Source of the DNA: M3007 sp041392625
GTDB taxonomy: Bacteria; Bacteroidota; Bacteroidia; Chitinophagales; Saprospiraceae
Direction: 5' to 3'
NCBI GenBank assembly: GCA_041392625.1
Contig: JAWKLR010000009.1
Coordinates: 62,001-126,000 of the forward strand
DNA: 64,000 nucleotides
The notes under the pieces are model-generated. The model saw nothing but the letters and a program-made list of their open reading frames with translations. It searched no databases and was not told where the DNA came from. Below are positions 19,159 to 29,500 of the stretch, in pieces. Made by a program: the position numbers and the translations under genes. How positions within the stretch are numbered: the first letter of the stretch is position 1; each line of letters opens with the position of its first letter.

Positions 19159-19707
19159 ATGTATTTGTTTTTGGACCGAGACGGAGTAATTAATGTGCGA
19201 ACCGTCGGAGATTACATTACCCGTCCGGAGGACTTCCATTTTTTGAATAACTCCGACCAGGCGATTGCCCGGTTGCGTCCTTTATTTGAACGGATAGTCG
19301 TTGTGACCAATCAGGCAGGGATCCGAAAAAACAGAATGCAAGCGGCCGATGTGGATCGCGTCCATGCACACATGCAGGATGCACTGGCAAACCTGGGAGT
19401 CCGACTGGATCATGTTTTTTACTGCCCACACAAGCCTGATGACAAATGCAATTGCCGAAAACCTGAAGTAGGAATGGCGCTCGAGGCACAGCGCACGTTT
19501 CCGGAGATTTCCTTTGAAAAATCCTGGATGGTTGGAGATTCCGTTAGTGATATAGAACTCGGACTTCGCCTTGGAATGCGCACGGTGTTGATCCACGGAA
19601 AAGATGAGGAGTCCCAACAACTGGATTCCATGCCTGTTGATCTCCGTTTTGATGCGCTTATTGACTTTGCCGACTACCTGGAAACCCACCCGGATTTGTT
19701 AAAATAA
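19159..19707 (+). CDS. HAD-IIIA phosphatase, GmhB-like (heptose bisphosphatase family)
   Basis: 182-aa HAD hydrolase. Motif I is FLDRDGVIN (Asp6 nucleophile, Asp8 acid/base), motif II VVVTNQAGI, and motif III/IV KSWMVGDSVSDIELG. FYCPHKPDDKCNCRKP is the Cys-x-His...Cys-x-Cys zinc site of GmhB-type enzymes, which remove the 7-phosphate from heptose bisphosphate in LPS core synthesis. No other heptose gene is next to it, so the substrate could differ (histidinol phosphate phosphatases are close relatives). The frame opens at 19003, but only the ATG at 19159 gives MYLFLDRDGV at the expected place. A terminator follows 41 bp after the stop. Confidence 0.88.
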   Translation: MYLFLDRDGVINVRTVGDYITRPEDFHFLNNSDQAIARLRPLFERIVVVTNQAGIRKNRMQAADVDRVHAHMQDALANLGVRLDHVFYCPHKPDDKCNCRKPEVGMALEAQRTFPEISFEKSWMVGDSVSDIELGLRLGMRTVLIHGKDEESQQLDSMPVDLRFDALIDFADYLETHPDLLK

Positions 19708-19748
19708 CCCGGTGTATACTTTTCGTTTTTTTTCTCCCGTTTTTATAG

Positions 19749-19769
19749 AAAGCGCTGTACACGCTTTTT
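19749..19769 (+). terminator. Terminator after HAD phosphatase gene
   Basis: AAAGCG, seven-base loop, CGCTTT followed by further T. A short stem but with a T-tract; it separates the HAD gene from gldN. Confidence 0.7.
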
Positions 19770-19871
19770 ATCCCATTTCCTTTTTATCAACATGAGTCCG
19801 CGGCTCCTTCTGCTCGCTAGGGTGTGCATACCATAGCGTAATCCATTTTTCATTTACTAAACACTTTTGAC

Positions 19872-20735
19872 ATGAGGTTTAACAACCAGCTTCTGCTGCC
19901 TGCTTGGCAGCGGACCACCTTGCTATGGGCATTTTTGATTGCCCCACTTTTTCTTGCTGCGCAATCACCGGATGATTACGCAGAAATTCCACTCGATGAC
20001 ATCACCCAAAGGAACGTTGTATCCGAAAAAATGCCCCTGGCTTATGCCCCCATTCGGGAAGCAGATATTGCCTGGGAAAAACGGATGTGGCGGGTAATTG
20101 ATGTCCGTGAAAAACAGAACCTTCCGTTCATTTATCCGGAAGCCCCCTTGTTTCAGATTCTTGCTAATGGTATTGCCCAAGGTAAAATCCCCGCTTACAG
20201 TACGGAAGACGACAAGTTTACCAAACGGCTTTCCAATGTGGAAGTTGACGCACAATTACACAAAACAGACAGCATCCTGGTAACCGACTTTGAAACAGGT
20301 GAAGACATTTTGAGAATAGTAAAAAATGACATTAATTGGGAAAATGTTCAGCGCTTCCGCGTAAAGGAGATTTGGTTCTGGGATGCGGCAACGAGCAGCT
20401 TGCGTGTTCGTATTTTGGGCATTGCGCCATTGATTACGGACCTTGACGAAAACGGGAATTTCCGGTTCGAACGCCCACTGTTTTGGGTACATTATCCAAG
20501 TGCACGGGAATACCTGGCCGGACATAAGGCCTACACCCATGCAGACAACCCTGCAGCAAACATAACCTGGGAAGACTTGTTTGAAATGCGCTATTTCGCA
20601 TCACATGTGATCAAGGAAAGCAATTTGTACGACCGCAAAATAGAAGAATACCTGAGCGGTGTGGACATGCTGACTGAATCCGGTAAAATCAGCGATGATT
20701 TATTTGCCCGCGAACACGATATGTGGACCTGGTAA
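19872..20735 (+). CDS. gldN: Gliding motility / T9SS protein GldN (PorN)
   Basis: 287 aa with a signal peptide (…LLWAFLIAPLFLAAQ). Family features: READIAWEKRMWRVIDVREKQN, FPL-type start of the PLFQILANGI segment, RFRVKEIWFWDAATSSL, DENGNFRFERPLFWVHYP and FEMRYFASHVIKESNLYDRKI. GldN is the periplasmic partner of GldK and forms the outer-membrane ring of the type IX secretion system. It normally ends a gldKLMN operon. Here it stands alone, with a terminator before it (19749) and after it (20758), so it is either an extra copy or a relocated gene. The operon it converges on encodes T9SS-type surface proteins. Confidence 0.92.
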   Translation: MRFNNQLLLPAWQRTTLLWAFLIAPLFLAAQSPDDYAEIPLDDITQRNVVSEKMPLAYAPIREADIAWEKRMWRVIDVREKQNLPFIYPEAPLFQILANGIAQGKIPAYSTEDDKFTKRLSNVEVDAQLHKTDSILVTDFETGEDILRIVKNDINWENVQRFRVKEIWFWDAATSSLRVRILGIAPLITDLDENGNFRFERPLFWVHYPSAREYLAGHKAYTHADNPAANITWEDLFEMRYFASHVIKESNLYDRKIEEYLSGVDMLTESGKISDDLFAREHDMWTW

Positions 20736-20757
20736 TTCCTCCTCGCTCCAATATGTC

Positions 20758-20788
20758 AAGAGCCATCCCGGAATCCGGGATGGCTCTT
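20758..20788. terminator. Bidirectional terminator between gldN and ompA-like gene
   Basis: AGAGCCATCCCGG / CCGGGATGGCTCT, a 13-bp perfect stem with a three-base loop. It is centred between two converging genes, 22 bp after the gldN stop. Confidence 0.88.
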
Positions 20789-20817
20789 GCTTTATGACTG
20801 AAAACGGCAATGAACGC

Positions 20818-22851
20818 TTACACCCCGATTCGGGTAACAATTACTTCAAAACGCACATTGAACTGGTGTTCATCATCTGTACACGGAACACCTTCCCGGC
20901 AGCGATTACGTGGCTCTGCCTCTCCTTTACCAATGGCATTGATTTGTTTTTCTGGAACACCCCGATAAACCAGATAAGCCTTTGCATTTTTAGCACGTTC
21001 TTCTGAAAGTTTCAGGTTTTCTGCTGCTTCTCCACGTACGTCGGTATGCGCAACCAGGTCAATTTCCATTTCCGGATAACGTTTCATCAAATCATACAGA
21101 GCATCCAGGTGGCGAACAGCTTTTTGGTTGAGTCGGGCTTTGTTGTGGTCAAAATTCAAGCGGTCCATAACAATGACAGAGCCTTCCTTCAGACCGGATG
21201 CAGAAGCCGGAGTTGTACCGCTTGCTACCTCGGTAGGTTCAAGACGGATTTCTTTGTAACTGCCCTGCCCTTCAAACACCATAACGGTTGCATTCTCAGA
21301 TTTGTACCCGGTCCGCTTGGCTTCCACCAGGTATTCTCCTTCCAGCGGAAGGCAGATCTCATATTCTCCGTTCAGGTTGGTGCGAACTTTTTCCTGCCGA
21401 CCCGTTTCCTTGTGCGTAAACTTGAGATTTGCATTTACAATCCGGGTACCAAACTGGTCTGTCGCGACAATACCATTTACCCGGTGACAAATTGGGGCGT
21501 CGCGGAGCTGGATGGTCAGTGGTCCAACGGCATCATCTTCAAATGAGAAGAGTTTTTCCTCTGTTTGATACCCATCCATGGATATCAGCAACAGATAGCT
21601 GCGGTACTTAAAGAAGTCAGACTGTGCCTTGCCCGCCGCATTGGTGTACAAGTCTGGCGCGCCCATTTCGCTGGCATCTTTTCGTACCAGTTGCAAGTTC
21701 ACAACATTGGATTCATCGTCTTGTATGGGGGATAAATCAATGTTGTAATAGGCTTCCTGATTGCTACTTACAAAGCCATCGGCAGACATTTTCAGAATGC
21801 GAATGGCTGCGCCCTGGATGGTTTGCCCAGTTTTGGCATCGGTAACAACCAGTTCAACCTGTTTGGAAACAGGTCGTTCCACCCCTTCAATACCCTTTTC
21901 TATGTTAAAGGCAAAAATATCGACCTTCCCATATCCTTTGTCTCTGTCGCTAGCAAAAAAGCCATTGGTGCCCTCATCGCTCATGATGAAGCCCAGATCG
22001 TCTTTTTTAGAGTTAAACGGCTCATCCAGGTTGACAACTTCACTAGTTCCATCCGGGAGTTCATCGACATAAAAAACATCCAGTCCTCCCAGCGTTTTAT
22101 GTCCATCGGATGAAAAGAACAAGGTTCCGGAGACATGGCTGTATGGGAACAGTTCATTCTTGGGTGTATTAATTTCGGGACCCATATTCACAGGCTGTTG
22201 CCAACCTTTTCCCGGTGCATAATCGCTGTACCACAGGTCAAAGCCTCCTTCCCCACCGGGCATATCGGACGCAAAGTACAGGCGCATGTTGTCTGCACTC
22301 AAACTTGGGTGCAGGCAGGAGTACTCATCGGAATTAAATGAAAGCTCCTTCACATCAATCCAGTCAAACCGGCCTCGTTTGGCCATGTAAATCTTAAGCC
22401 TGACTTTGCCTTCCTTGTCTGCTTTTTGCACGCCCTTATGCATGTTGTTGCGTGTAAAAAACATGTATTGAAAATCCCGGCTAAAGGCTACAGGGCCTTC
22501 GTGCAAAGAGGAATTAATCTCAAGGGAAAACGGAGAGGGTGCTATTGGATCTCCATTGGGGTCGAACGGGGCAAAATAAATTTCGGAAAAGGTTTGACCG
22601 TTTTTTTTGTCTTGGGGTCCGTTTTTTTGCCTTGCGGAAACAAAGACAAGCCCGTTTTTGTAATACATCGGGCTGTAGTCATTTCCATCGCTGTTCAGGA
22701 AACGGGCATTTTCAACCCGCACAACATTGGTTGGGTCATCTTTTTCTCTGAATCGGTCCTTCGATTTGCTTTTTCCTGAATTTTGAGCAAAAACTGGTGC
22801 TGCAGATAAAAAAAGCAGGATGGATAGAGAAGACAGGATGAATCGCTTCAT
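20818..22851 (-). CDS. OmpA-family protein with beta-propeller and carboxypeptidase-like domains (PorE-like)
   Basis: 677-aa exported protein. Signal peptide MKRFILSSLSILLFLSAAPV…AQ. Residues ~40-350 carry PD40/WD40-type propeller blades (SPMYYKNGLVFVSAR, GPVAFSRDFQYMFFTRN, HPSLSADNMRLYFASDMPGG, LFFSSDGHKTLGGLDVF, GFFASDRDKGYGKVDIFAF). One or two carboxypeptidase regulatory-like sheets follow. The C-terminal ~110 residues form an OmpA peptidoglycan-binding domain (DLVAHTDVRGEAAENLKLSEERAKN). T9SS PorE has this order but with TPRs in front, which I do not see here. It likely tethers a T9SS or adhesin complex to the cell wall (inference). The frame runs up to 22992; the ATG at 22851 starts the signal peptide. 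It is the last gene of the adhesin operon. Confidence 0.9.
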   Translation of the reverse strand: MKRFILSSLSILLFLSAAPVFAQNSGKSKSKDRFREKDDPTNVVRVENARFLNSDGNDYSPMYYKNGLVFVSARQKNGPQDKKNGQTFSEIYFAPFDPNGDPIAPSPFSLEINSSLHEGPVAFSRDFQYMFFTRNNMHKGVQKADKEGKVRLKIYMAKRGRFDWIDVKELSFNSDEYSCLHPSLSADNMRLYFASDMPGGEGGFDLWYSDYAPGKGWQQPVNMGPEINTPKNELFPYSHVSGTLFFSSDGHKTLGGLDVFYVDELPDGTSEVVNLDEPFNSKKDDLGFIMSDEGTNGFFASDRDKGYGKVDIFAFNIEKGIEGVERPVSKQVELVVTDAKTGQTIQGAAIRILKMSADGFVSSNQEAYYNIDLSPIQDDESNVVNLQLVRKDASEMGAPDLYTNAAGKAQSDFFKYRSYLLLISMDGYQTEEKLFSFEDDAVGPLTIQLRDAPICHRVNGIVATDQFGTRIVNANLKFTHKETGRQEKVRTNLNGEYEICLPLEGEYLVEAKRTGYKSENATVMVFEGQGSYKEIRLEPTEVASGTTPASASGLKEGSVIVMDRLNFDHNKARLNQKAVRHLDALYDLMKRYPEMEIDLVAHTDVRGEAAENLKLSEERAKNAKAYLVYRGVPEKQINAIGKGEAEPRNRCREGVPCTDDEHQFNVRFEVIVTRIGV

Positions 22852-23090
22852 GCGTTGGATAAGGATTTTAATTGAATGGATTGCGACTTGGCAGGCAATA
22901 TACTGCCTGGCAGCAAACCGGGTTCTGTATTGGCAGTTTTCAAATGGAAAAATCGGCCCGATTAACTCCGGAGTATACAGACATTTTTGCAAACACCTGG
23001 ATGCAAGTCCCTTCCAGATTTCAAACCGGGCACTTCGGCCTTGGGTAAAGACGAAACAGTGTTAAAACGAAAATGTATCTCAAAAATTGC

Positions 23091-24074
23091 CTACCAGGGG
23101 TACAGTGGATCTACCACATCTTCTCCTTCAGGAACATTGAACCACCACCTGGCAGTGGCTTCAACCGAACCATTGTGTTGAGTCCGCAATTTGGAAATTC
23201 CGATATCGTAGGAAAGGCAAAAGAAGAGTTGCCGGGTAGCCTGCACACCAAACATCAGATCAAGGCTCTCCCCTCCCCCGCCAGAGTTTCCACCAACGCG
23301 GTAACTGACTCCACCAAGAAATTTTCTTTTGACAAAAATGCTGGTACTTACATCTGCATCCAGTGGCGCATTTTTCACATACTTAAACAAAATTTGCGGA
23401 GTAAACTCAACCTGATCGGCCAGGTCGATACTCAGACCAAACATGCCATTCAGGTGCCGTTCTTCTCTGGAAAACACCGACCCAAACTCGGCAAAGTCAA
23501 TGTTGTTGGTTACAAGGCGCGGTGCAGAAATTCCAGCATACCAGGTCTCACCAGTATAGAACAACCCAAAGCCCACATTGGCAATGATTTTGGATTTGGG
23601 TTCCAGGGGAATGGCATTGTCTGTAAGAATTGGTTGGGAGCCACGCAAACGATCGTCATTCCAGTTCTGGCGAAGGTTTCTGGCACTTCCCTGAATACCT
23701 ACTCCCAAAATTCCCTGGCCAAGATCAATTCGGTAGGAATACGACCCTTCAAGGGTGGTGGATGTGCTGATCCCGATTGTATTGCGTACCAAGGCCACGC
23801 CCAGGCCCAGACGATTGTTAAGCAGCGGCTGGGTATAAGAGAGTAGTTGGGTTTGTGGTGCCCCTTCTATTCCCATCCATTGGTTGCGGTACACAACAGA
23901 AAGCGTAGGCGACTCAAAACTTCCCGCATAACCAGGGTTATAGGAAAGTTTATTGAACATAAACTGGGTGTACTGTTGTTCTTGTTGGGCATTCAGATTC
24001 CCACCAATCAATACAAGTAACAATAAGAGATACCCACCACGAAGCACCTTGAGTGTATTTTGCTTGCGTAACAT
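23091..24074 (-). CDS. PorP/SprF family type IX secretion outer-membrane barrel
   Basis: 327 aa. Signal peptide through GGYLLLLLVLIGGNLNAQ, then the family opening QEQQYTQFMFNKLSYNPGYAGS and RNQWMGIEGAPQTQLLSYTQP, LLNNRLGLGVALVRNTIGIS. The rest is alternating strands of a 14-strand-type barrel. In Flavobacterium, SprF is needed to export the adhesin SprB, whose tail is a type B sorting domain. Here the gene starts 5 bp after the end of a giant gene with exactly such a tail, so this barrel is very probably its dedicated partner. The OmpA-like gene follows after 239 bp. Confidence 0.94.
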   Translation of the reverse strand: MLRKQNTLKVLRGGYLLLLLVLIGGNLNAQQEQQYTQFMFNKLSYNPGYAGSFESPTLSVVYRNQWMGIEGAPQTQLLSYTQPLLNNRLGLGVALVRNTIGISTSTTLEGSYSYRIDLGQGILGVGIQGSARNLRQNWNDDRLRGSQPILTDNAIPLEPKSKIIANVGFGLFYTGETWYAGISAPRLVTNNIDFAEFGSVFSREERHLNGMFGLSIDLADQVEFTPQILFKYVKNAPLDADVSTSIFVKRKFLGGVSYRVGGNSGGGGESLDLMFGVQATRQLFFCLSYDIGISKLRTQHNGSVEATARWWFNVPEGEDVVDPLYPW

Positions 24075-24079
24075 AGTTC

Positions 24080-25720
24080 TTAATATTGAATGATGAGGAA
24101 GCCGGTACGAATGCCGCCTTCACCGTTGAATTTTACTACAAAGAAATAGGTGCCCGAAGGAACCGGCTCGCCATTGTACGTGCCTTTCCAGGTATTGTCG
24201 TACGGCTGAGCGTGGTACACTTCATCCCCCCATTGGTTGTAAATCCAGAGCTCATTGTCGATCACTCCATCGGTATCCAAACAGGGGACAAAGAACACAT
24301 CGTTTACTCCATCGTTGTTTGGAGTGATTACCGTTGGCACTTCACATGCATCTGCTTCTTCAACCAGCAACACAACCTGTGCAACGTTGCATGCATCGAC
24401 ACAATTGAGGTTGCAAACTTTGTAGGTCATTTTATCCGTACCTACAAATCCAATGTCGGGCTGGTAAGAGTAGACACCTTCCTGACTCGTCAGGTCCAGC
24501 CGGCCATTCGACGGGAGGTCCACAATTGAGACGGCATATTGCTGGGGCAGGATATCATTGAGCAGAACATTGAAGTCTACTTTTGCACCAAATGGGACAA
24601 AAATGGAATCAACACGCACAATTGGTGTCAATTCATAGGTGATGACAACAGTGTCTCTGGAATCATCGCCACAATTCCCCTCATTAGTGGTCCAATAGAA
24701 TGTATTTTTTCCAACCTTCAATCCACATACATTGGTAATTTCAGAAGTAGGGCTGGCAATGGAAATAGTTGGGTCGGCAGATGTCCAGAGGCCCGTCTCT
24801 CCATCCGGCAGTGTTTGTGCACTTAAAACAGCACAGGAATCTTCATCGCAAATGGTCATATCATCACCGGCATAGGCAATGGAACCAATATTCCGCACCG
24901 TTACGGTTGCTTCCGACTCCCCGCAACCAATGTCCTGAAGCGTCCAGGTGAAAAAATAGGTCTGGCCGTATTCCAGGTTGGTCACTATGGTATTTGGGTT
25001 CAATGAGTCGACAATGGTAACTCCAAATTGCTGTTGACCGATTTGCGACCACTCACCCGTGGCGTTTTGTCCTTGATTTGCACAAAGTTGAACGGACTCA
25101 GCAAAACAGGTATCGATAAAATCCGCACATAATTGCGCTGCTTCAAAACTGACCGCATTGACTAAGACAGTGTCCCGGCTAAAGGCGGTACATGCTCCGT
25201 TTGAGAGTGTCCACACAAATCCGTATTGATTGCCTGCAATGTGGCCGTTTACTTCAGTAGACGGCAAATTGGGGTTGGAGATCATGAGCATATTCGGACC
25301 GGATACCTGAGCCCAGCTACCGGTAATTGACCCTGGTGGCGGAACGGCAGCTGCAAGCATGATCGGGCTGTCGTCGCAAGCGGGATGATCTTGTCCGGCT
25401 GAAGCCATATTCGGAGGAATGGTATCCGCCTGAACGGTCTGCACGGTAGATTGTGCAGAAAAGCAACCATCCTTCTCAGCGACAACATAGTATCCGTTGA
25501 GACCCGGGCTCAAACTGCTCAGATCAGTAAGCAACAAGGTAGTTCCTGCCGTTGGAGACCCAGGTAATTCTTCATTAAAAATATCGTACCAATGGTACAT
25601 TGCTCCCGCAGTTGTGGAGCCGTTGGTCATCATCGTGGTCAATGTATCTACCTGATCGAGACAGACCGCAGAGATTGTTTTTAGCACCGGAGCCTGTGGG
25701 CCGGGAAGACCAACAAACAA
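24080..25720 (-). CDS. Giant adhesin, C-terminal part with T9SS type B sorting domain
   Basis: 546 codons forming the 3' portion of a gene that begins at 31978. No start belongs here; translation of an intact copy would run through from the 5' part. It contains Ig/PKD-like repeats (TFYWTTNEGNCGDDSRDTVVI; GAFSYQP-type cadherin-like unit VDFNVLLNDILPQQ... DKMTYKVCN) and ends in the gliding-motility-associated type B domain: PTVITPNNDGVNDVFFVPCL, ELWIYNQWGDEVYHAQPYDN, WKGTYNGEPVPSGTYFFVVK, ending FLIIQY. This tail directs the protein through the T9SS with help of a SprF-like partner, whose gene starts 5 bp later. Confidence 0.9.
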   Translation of the reverse strand: MFVGLPGPQAPVLKTISAVCLDQVDTLTTMMTNGSTTAGAMYHWYDIFNEELPGSPTAGTTLLLTDLSSLSPGLNGYYVVAEKDGCFSAQSTVQTVQADTIPPNMASAGQDHPACDDSPIMLAAAVPPPGSITGSWAQVSGPNMLMISNPNLPSTEVNGHIAGNQYGFVWTLSNGACTAFSRDTVLVNAVSFEAAQLCADFIDTCFAESVQLCANQGQNATGEWSQIGQQQFGVTIVDSLNPNTIVTNLEYGQTYFFTWTLQDIGCGESEATVTVRNIGSIAYAGDDMTICDEDSCAVLSAQTLPDGETGLWTSADPTISIASPTSEITNVCGLKVGKNTFYWTTNEGNCGDDSRDTVVITYELTPIVRVDSIFVPFGAKVDFNVLLNDILPQQYAVSIVDLPSNGRLDLTSQEGVYSYQPDIGFVGTDKMTYKVCNLNCVDACNVAQVVLLVEEADACEVPTVITPNNDGVNDVFFVPCLDTDGVIDNELWIYNQWGDEVYHAQPYDNTWKGTYNGEPVPSGTYFFVVKFNGEGGIRTGFLIIQY

Positions 25721-26512
25721 TCCTTCAGCTTGAGAGTGCGAGCTGCATCCATCTCACGTTACGGAACAGAAATAAACTCCTTCGTTCATTTCTGAAACAT
25801 TGGGAATTACCGGATTGTAAATGGATGAACTAAAGCCTGCAGGGCCACCTTAAGCTATAACTCGTATCTGCCGTTTGTGGAACGGGAAAGTTTGCAAAGG
25901 TTGCTCCTTCAATAAATTGGTTTGGCATTGGTAGAGATGATTGGGGCTGTAATCGGATTTATTTCCAATTCAACCGGAATGACACTTGTGAATCCGGCGG
26001 TGGTATCGGAAGAAACCTGAACGGTGTGGAAAATCCGGAATCGTCAACCTCGAGCACAAGGCATGAGCACAGGGTGCGTTGTATCCACCATATCCATGTT
26101 GCTCAAATGTGGAACCAGGAGAAGGTTCCGTTTTGGTAACTGGCTACATTCATAATTGCAAGACTACATTGCTTCCTTCACAATGATATGGAGCAAGCTC
26201 CCGAATGATTGGAGTTGCGGGTATATCGTGAATATCGAGCAGAATAGATTCCGGCAGCGATTTACAGCCAAAACTATTAAACACAGTCAAGTCACATAGG
26301 TGCCGCTGCTTACATAGAACTCCGCAGCGGGTATCACAGGGTTGGTTACAATCGGTTGAACTATTTGGACCCAACCATTGATAGGTGTTTGGCGTGGTTA
26401 CACGCTCTGCAATGGAAGAAACAACTGAACAGCGGTACTCGATTCGTACAAATCCGCTGAATACCGTGTCGATTACTTGCTTTCAGCAATTACAACTACA
26501 TCGATGGTGTCT
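25721..26512 (-). other. Frameshift-rich stretch inside the adhesin gene
   Basis: Read on the minus strand, recognisable adhesin sequence continues here but changes frame several times. Examples in order: ANKDTIDVVVIAESK, VIDTVFSGFVRIE, TYQWLGPNSSTD, LTVFNSFGCKSLPESILLD, CEGSNVVLQ, VASYQNGTFSWF, VQVSSDTTAGFTSVIPVEL and AGFSSSIYNPVIPNVSEMN. Each piece is good PKD/Ig-like protein, so the gene was one frame until recently or the sequence has several one-base errors. Confidence 0.8.
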
Positions 26513-29500
26513 TTATTCGCGACGGAAACTGGTATTGGTTGTAACGATATATTGCCCGGCTACAGTTGGTGCACTGGGGTTTGGTCCGGTTCCCATATAG
26601 CCATTTGGCCCTTTCCAGGTATAGGTTATTGGCAGACTGATGTTGGAAACACTGGCACTCAGTGTGAGCGGAATGTCCGCACATACCGGACTATTGGACT
26701 CAGCCAATACTACCGGATACGGTTGAACTTGTACCAGGACTCCGGTTGATTGCATGGACACACAACTGTTCTGAACAACCTGAACGCGCCACACTCCTGA
26801 ATCTTGAAGAGTAATTGGGTCCAGGGTGAGCATATTGGTTGGGGTAATGGTTGTTGTTTGGTTGGGCCGGGTCCAGATAAATTGAGCTGCTCCTGCAATA
26901 TTGTTCACACTCAGCGTGAGCGAATCACCGACACAAACGCCCGCAGCTCCGGTGATAATCGGAGTAGGCGGTCCTTGAGTCACATCAACATCCACAGTAA
27001 CCGGGGGCGAGGCACAACCATTTTTGTAAATCACCAAGGTGTAAATTCCAGAATCAGAGAGGCTGACACAATTGTTAACCGGCGGGAATTGCAAGGTGCT
27101 GGTAAAACCATTGGGACCAGTCCAGGAGTACGTAATATCTGGCCCCTGCACGTTCGTGCCCAGGGTAAGTGCCTGGCAGGTACACAGGTCAAAACTGGAT
27201 TGAGTTACGCTGGGTGTTGCTATGTCTTTTACTTTAACAGTCTTTACTAAAGAGAACATAGAAGAGCAACCAATTGCCTTGATCTGGACAAAGTAATTGT
27301 ACTGCCCAACTGGTGGGTTGGTAATGGTGAAAAGCGGGTCCGTGGTTTCGCCCAGGAGCACCGGGTTAAGCAGTGTCCCGGTGTACCAGCAATACGTAAC
27401 GTCGTTCCCAGAAAGTCCATTGGTAGACAACACAATGTCATCGCCAATGCAGACATCTGAAGCAATCAGTAACGGCTGATCTGGCAAATCTAAAAGATCC
27501 ACCTGAACCATTCCCGTTGCAGTACATCCGGTAAGGCCTGTAATCACCACGGTATAGGTTCCCTCATCCATCTGAGAGGTTGAATTCTTTTTAGGGTTTT
27601 GTTGAGAAGAACTCCAGGATGGCGGTCCGGTCCAGGAATAGGTGAATATCCCGTCCCCACCTGGTGTTGAAGGCGGGTTGGCAAAAAGTTCAAGGGTGTC
27701 TCCCAGACAAACCGTATTAAAATCCGGAAAAAACTCAGCGGTTTCAACCCGGACCTGAGCAACACAGGTCGAAGAATTGCCTGAAGTATCTGTTACGGTT
27801 AGCGTTACAGGAGTGAGGCTGCCAGCCATATTGCAGGTAAACACATTGGGGCTTGCTGAGAGCGTCAGATTGGTTCCCGAACAGTTATCAAAACTACCAT
27901 TGTTTATTTCTGAAGGCAAAAGGGTGTAATTAACCTCCCCGGATGCGTTCACAAAAATGGTTTTATTTACACAGTTGGCTGTAGGCCGGATCGTGTCCCG
28001 TACTTCCAGTGGGTAGTTGGTGGTACCAACCAGTCCAACAGCATCTGTTGTGGAATATGTCACGGTGTACATGCCTGGTGCCAGGTTCACTTCGGTTTGG
28101 TTGCCGAGCAGCGGTCCGGAATACAATACAGGCCCGGCTGCCCCTTTTCTAACCTGGTAGTTTACGATAGCATAATCGTACTCCAAGAAGACCTGAACAA
28201 CGCTCTGTCCATCAGTACTATCAACCATAACGGGTGCACATGGGCCGATGAAGTCAGAAAAGTTGAGAACATCGGTATTGGCTACAAGCGTTATTGTTAC
28301 AGAGCCGTCTGCTGCCCAGTTGTTGATATCTGATGCGGATATTGGAATGATGGTTTCGACAAAATCTGTGCACTGGGTAATTCCGGAATTGGTATTTGTG
28401 ATACTCAAGCCTGTGTTGTCTTCATCATAGACTTCAAAGAACTCACCCGTTTGACCATTATCGCCCCGATGGAGAATGCGAATTGTACCGCCCGTTATGG
28501 CATTGGGTACTGCACCAGAGAACGTAAAACTCATTGGAGCAGGCACTACTCCTGCATTGTCATCCAGATAAAACCGAACCGGATACAAACCTGTATTTTG
28601 TGTGTATAAGCCCGACATGCCACAATTCTCCATGATGCCAGGGAACGGCAACAACACATCGGTATTGCAGACAACCGGACCAACATATGCCACAGAAGGT
28701 GGGGTTGTATTTAAACTTGGTGCTTCTACATCCGTAACCTGAACTTCAAGGGTGGCCGTAGTTGAATTTCCTGCGCAGTCTGTTGCTGTGTAGGTTATGA
28801 CATGATTGCCTACCGAGAAAAATGAGTTGAGTACCGTTGGGTACACCTTTTCCATCCCTCCGTCAATATTGAAGGTTACCTGAACAGGAACGGCTGGTGC
28901 TGCAAATGAGTAATCCAAGGAAACAATTGCAGATCCGCCTCCGGGACAGTATGGGTTGATTGCTCCTGTCCCGCTTCCATTGGGCGCAAGTGTAATTTCA
29001 ATATTTCCATCAGTAAGCCAGGTGTTGAACACATCTGGTCCGACTTTAAAACTGGTATCACTATTCATACAAGCAGCCGGAGTGTTTGCTGTACGGCCAA
29101 TCAACACATTGTTTTCACCATACACCCACATAAACTCATTCATGCTTTCCCCATCTGCGTTTCGCAACGAAACGGTGATGGTCACAGAATCTGTTACAGG
29201 AGCAATCGGAGGAGTATTGGGGCTAACCCAGTTAAACACCAGGGTACCGACTGGCTCGGTAGCAGAATTAGAACCGCCGGCTGTTAACAGCGGAATCGTG
29301 TCTGTCAGCAATACCGAGGAGGCCTGAGAGGTACATACATCATGGATTGAAATAGGACCAGGTGGAATAATATTGGTACCGCAAAGTCCCATACTAGATG
29401 GTAGTGCTATCAAGCTCGGCATGGTTATTTCCGGTCCTGCATTGTCTTCCACCTGTATGTTCTGAGTGTAAGCACGTGTATTCCCACAGTTGTCGGTAGC

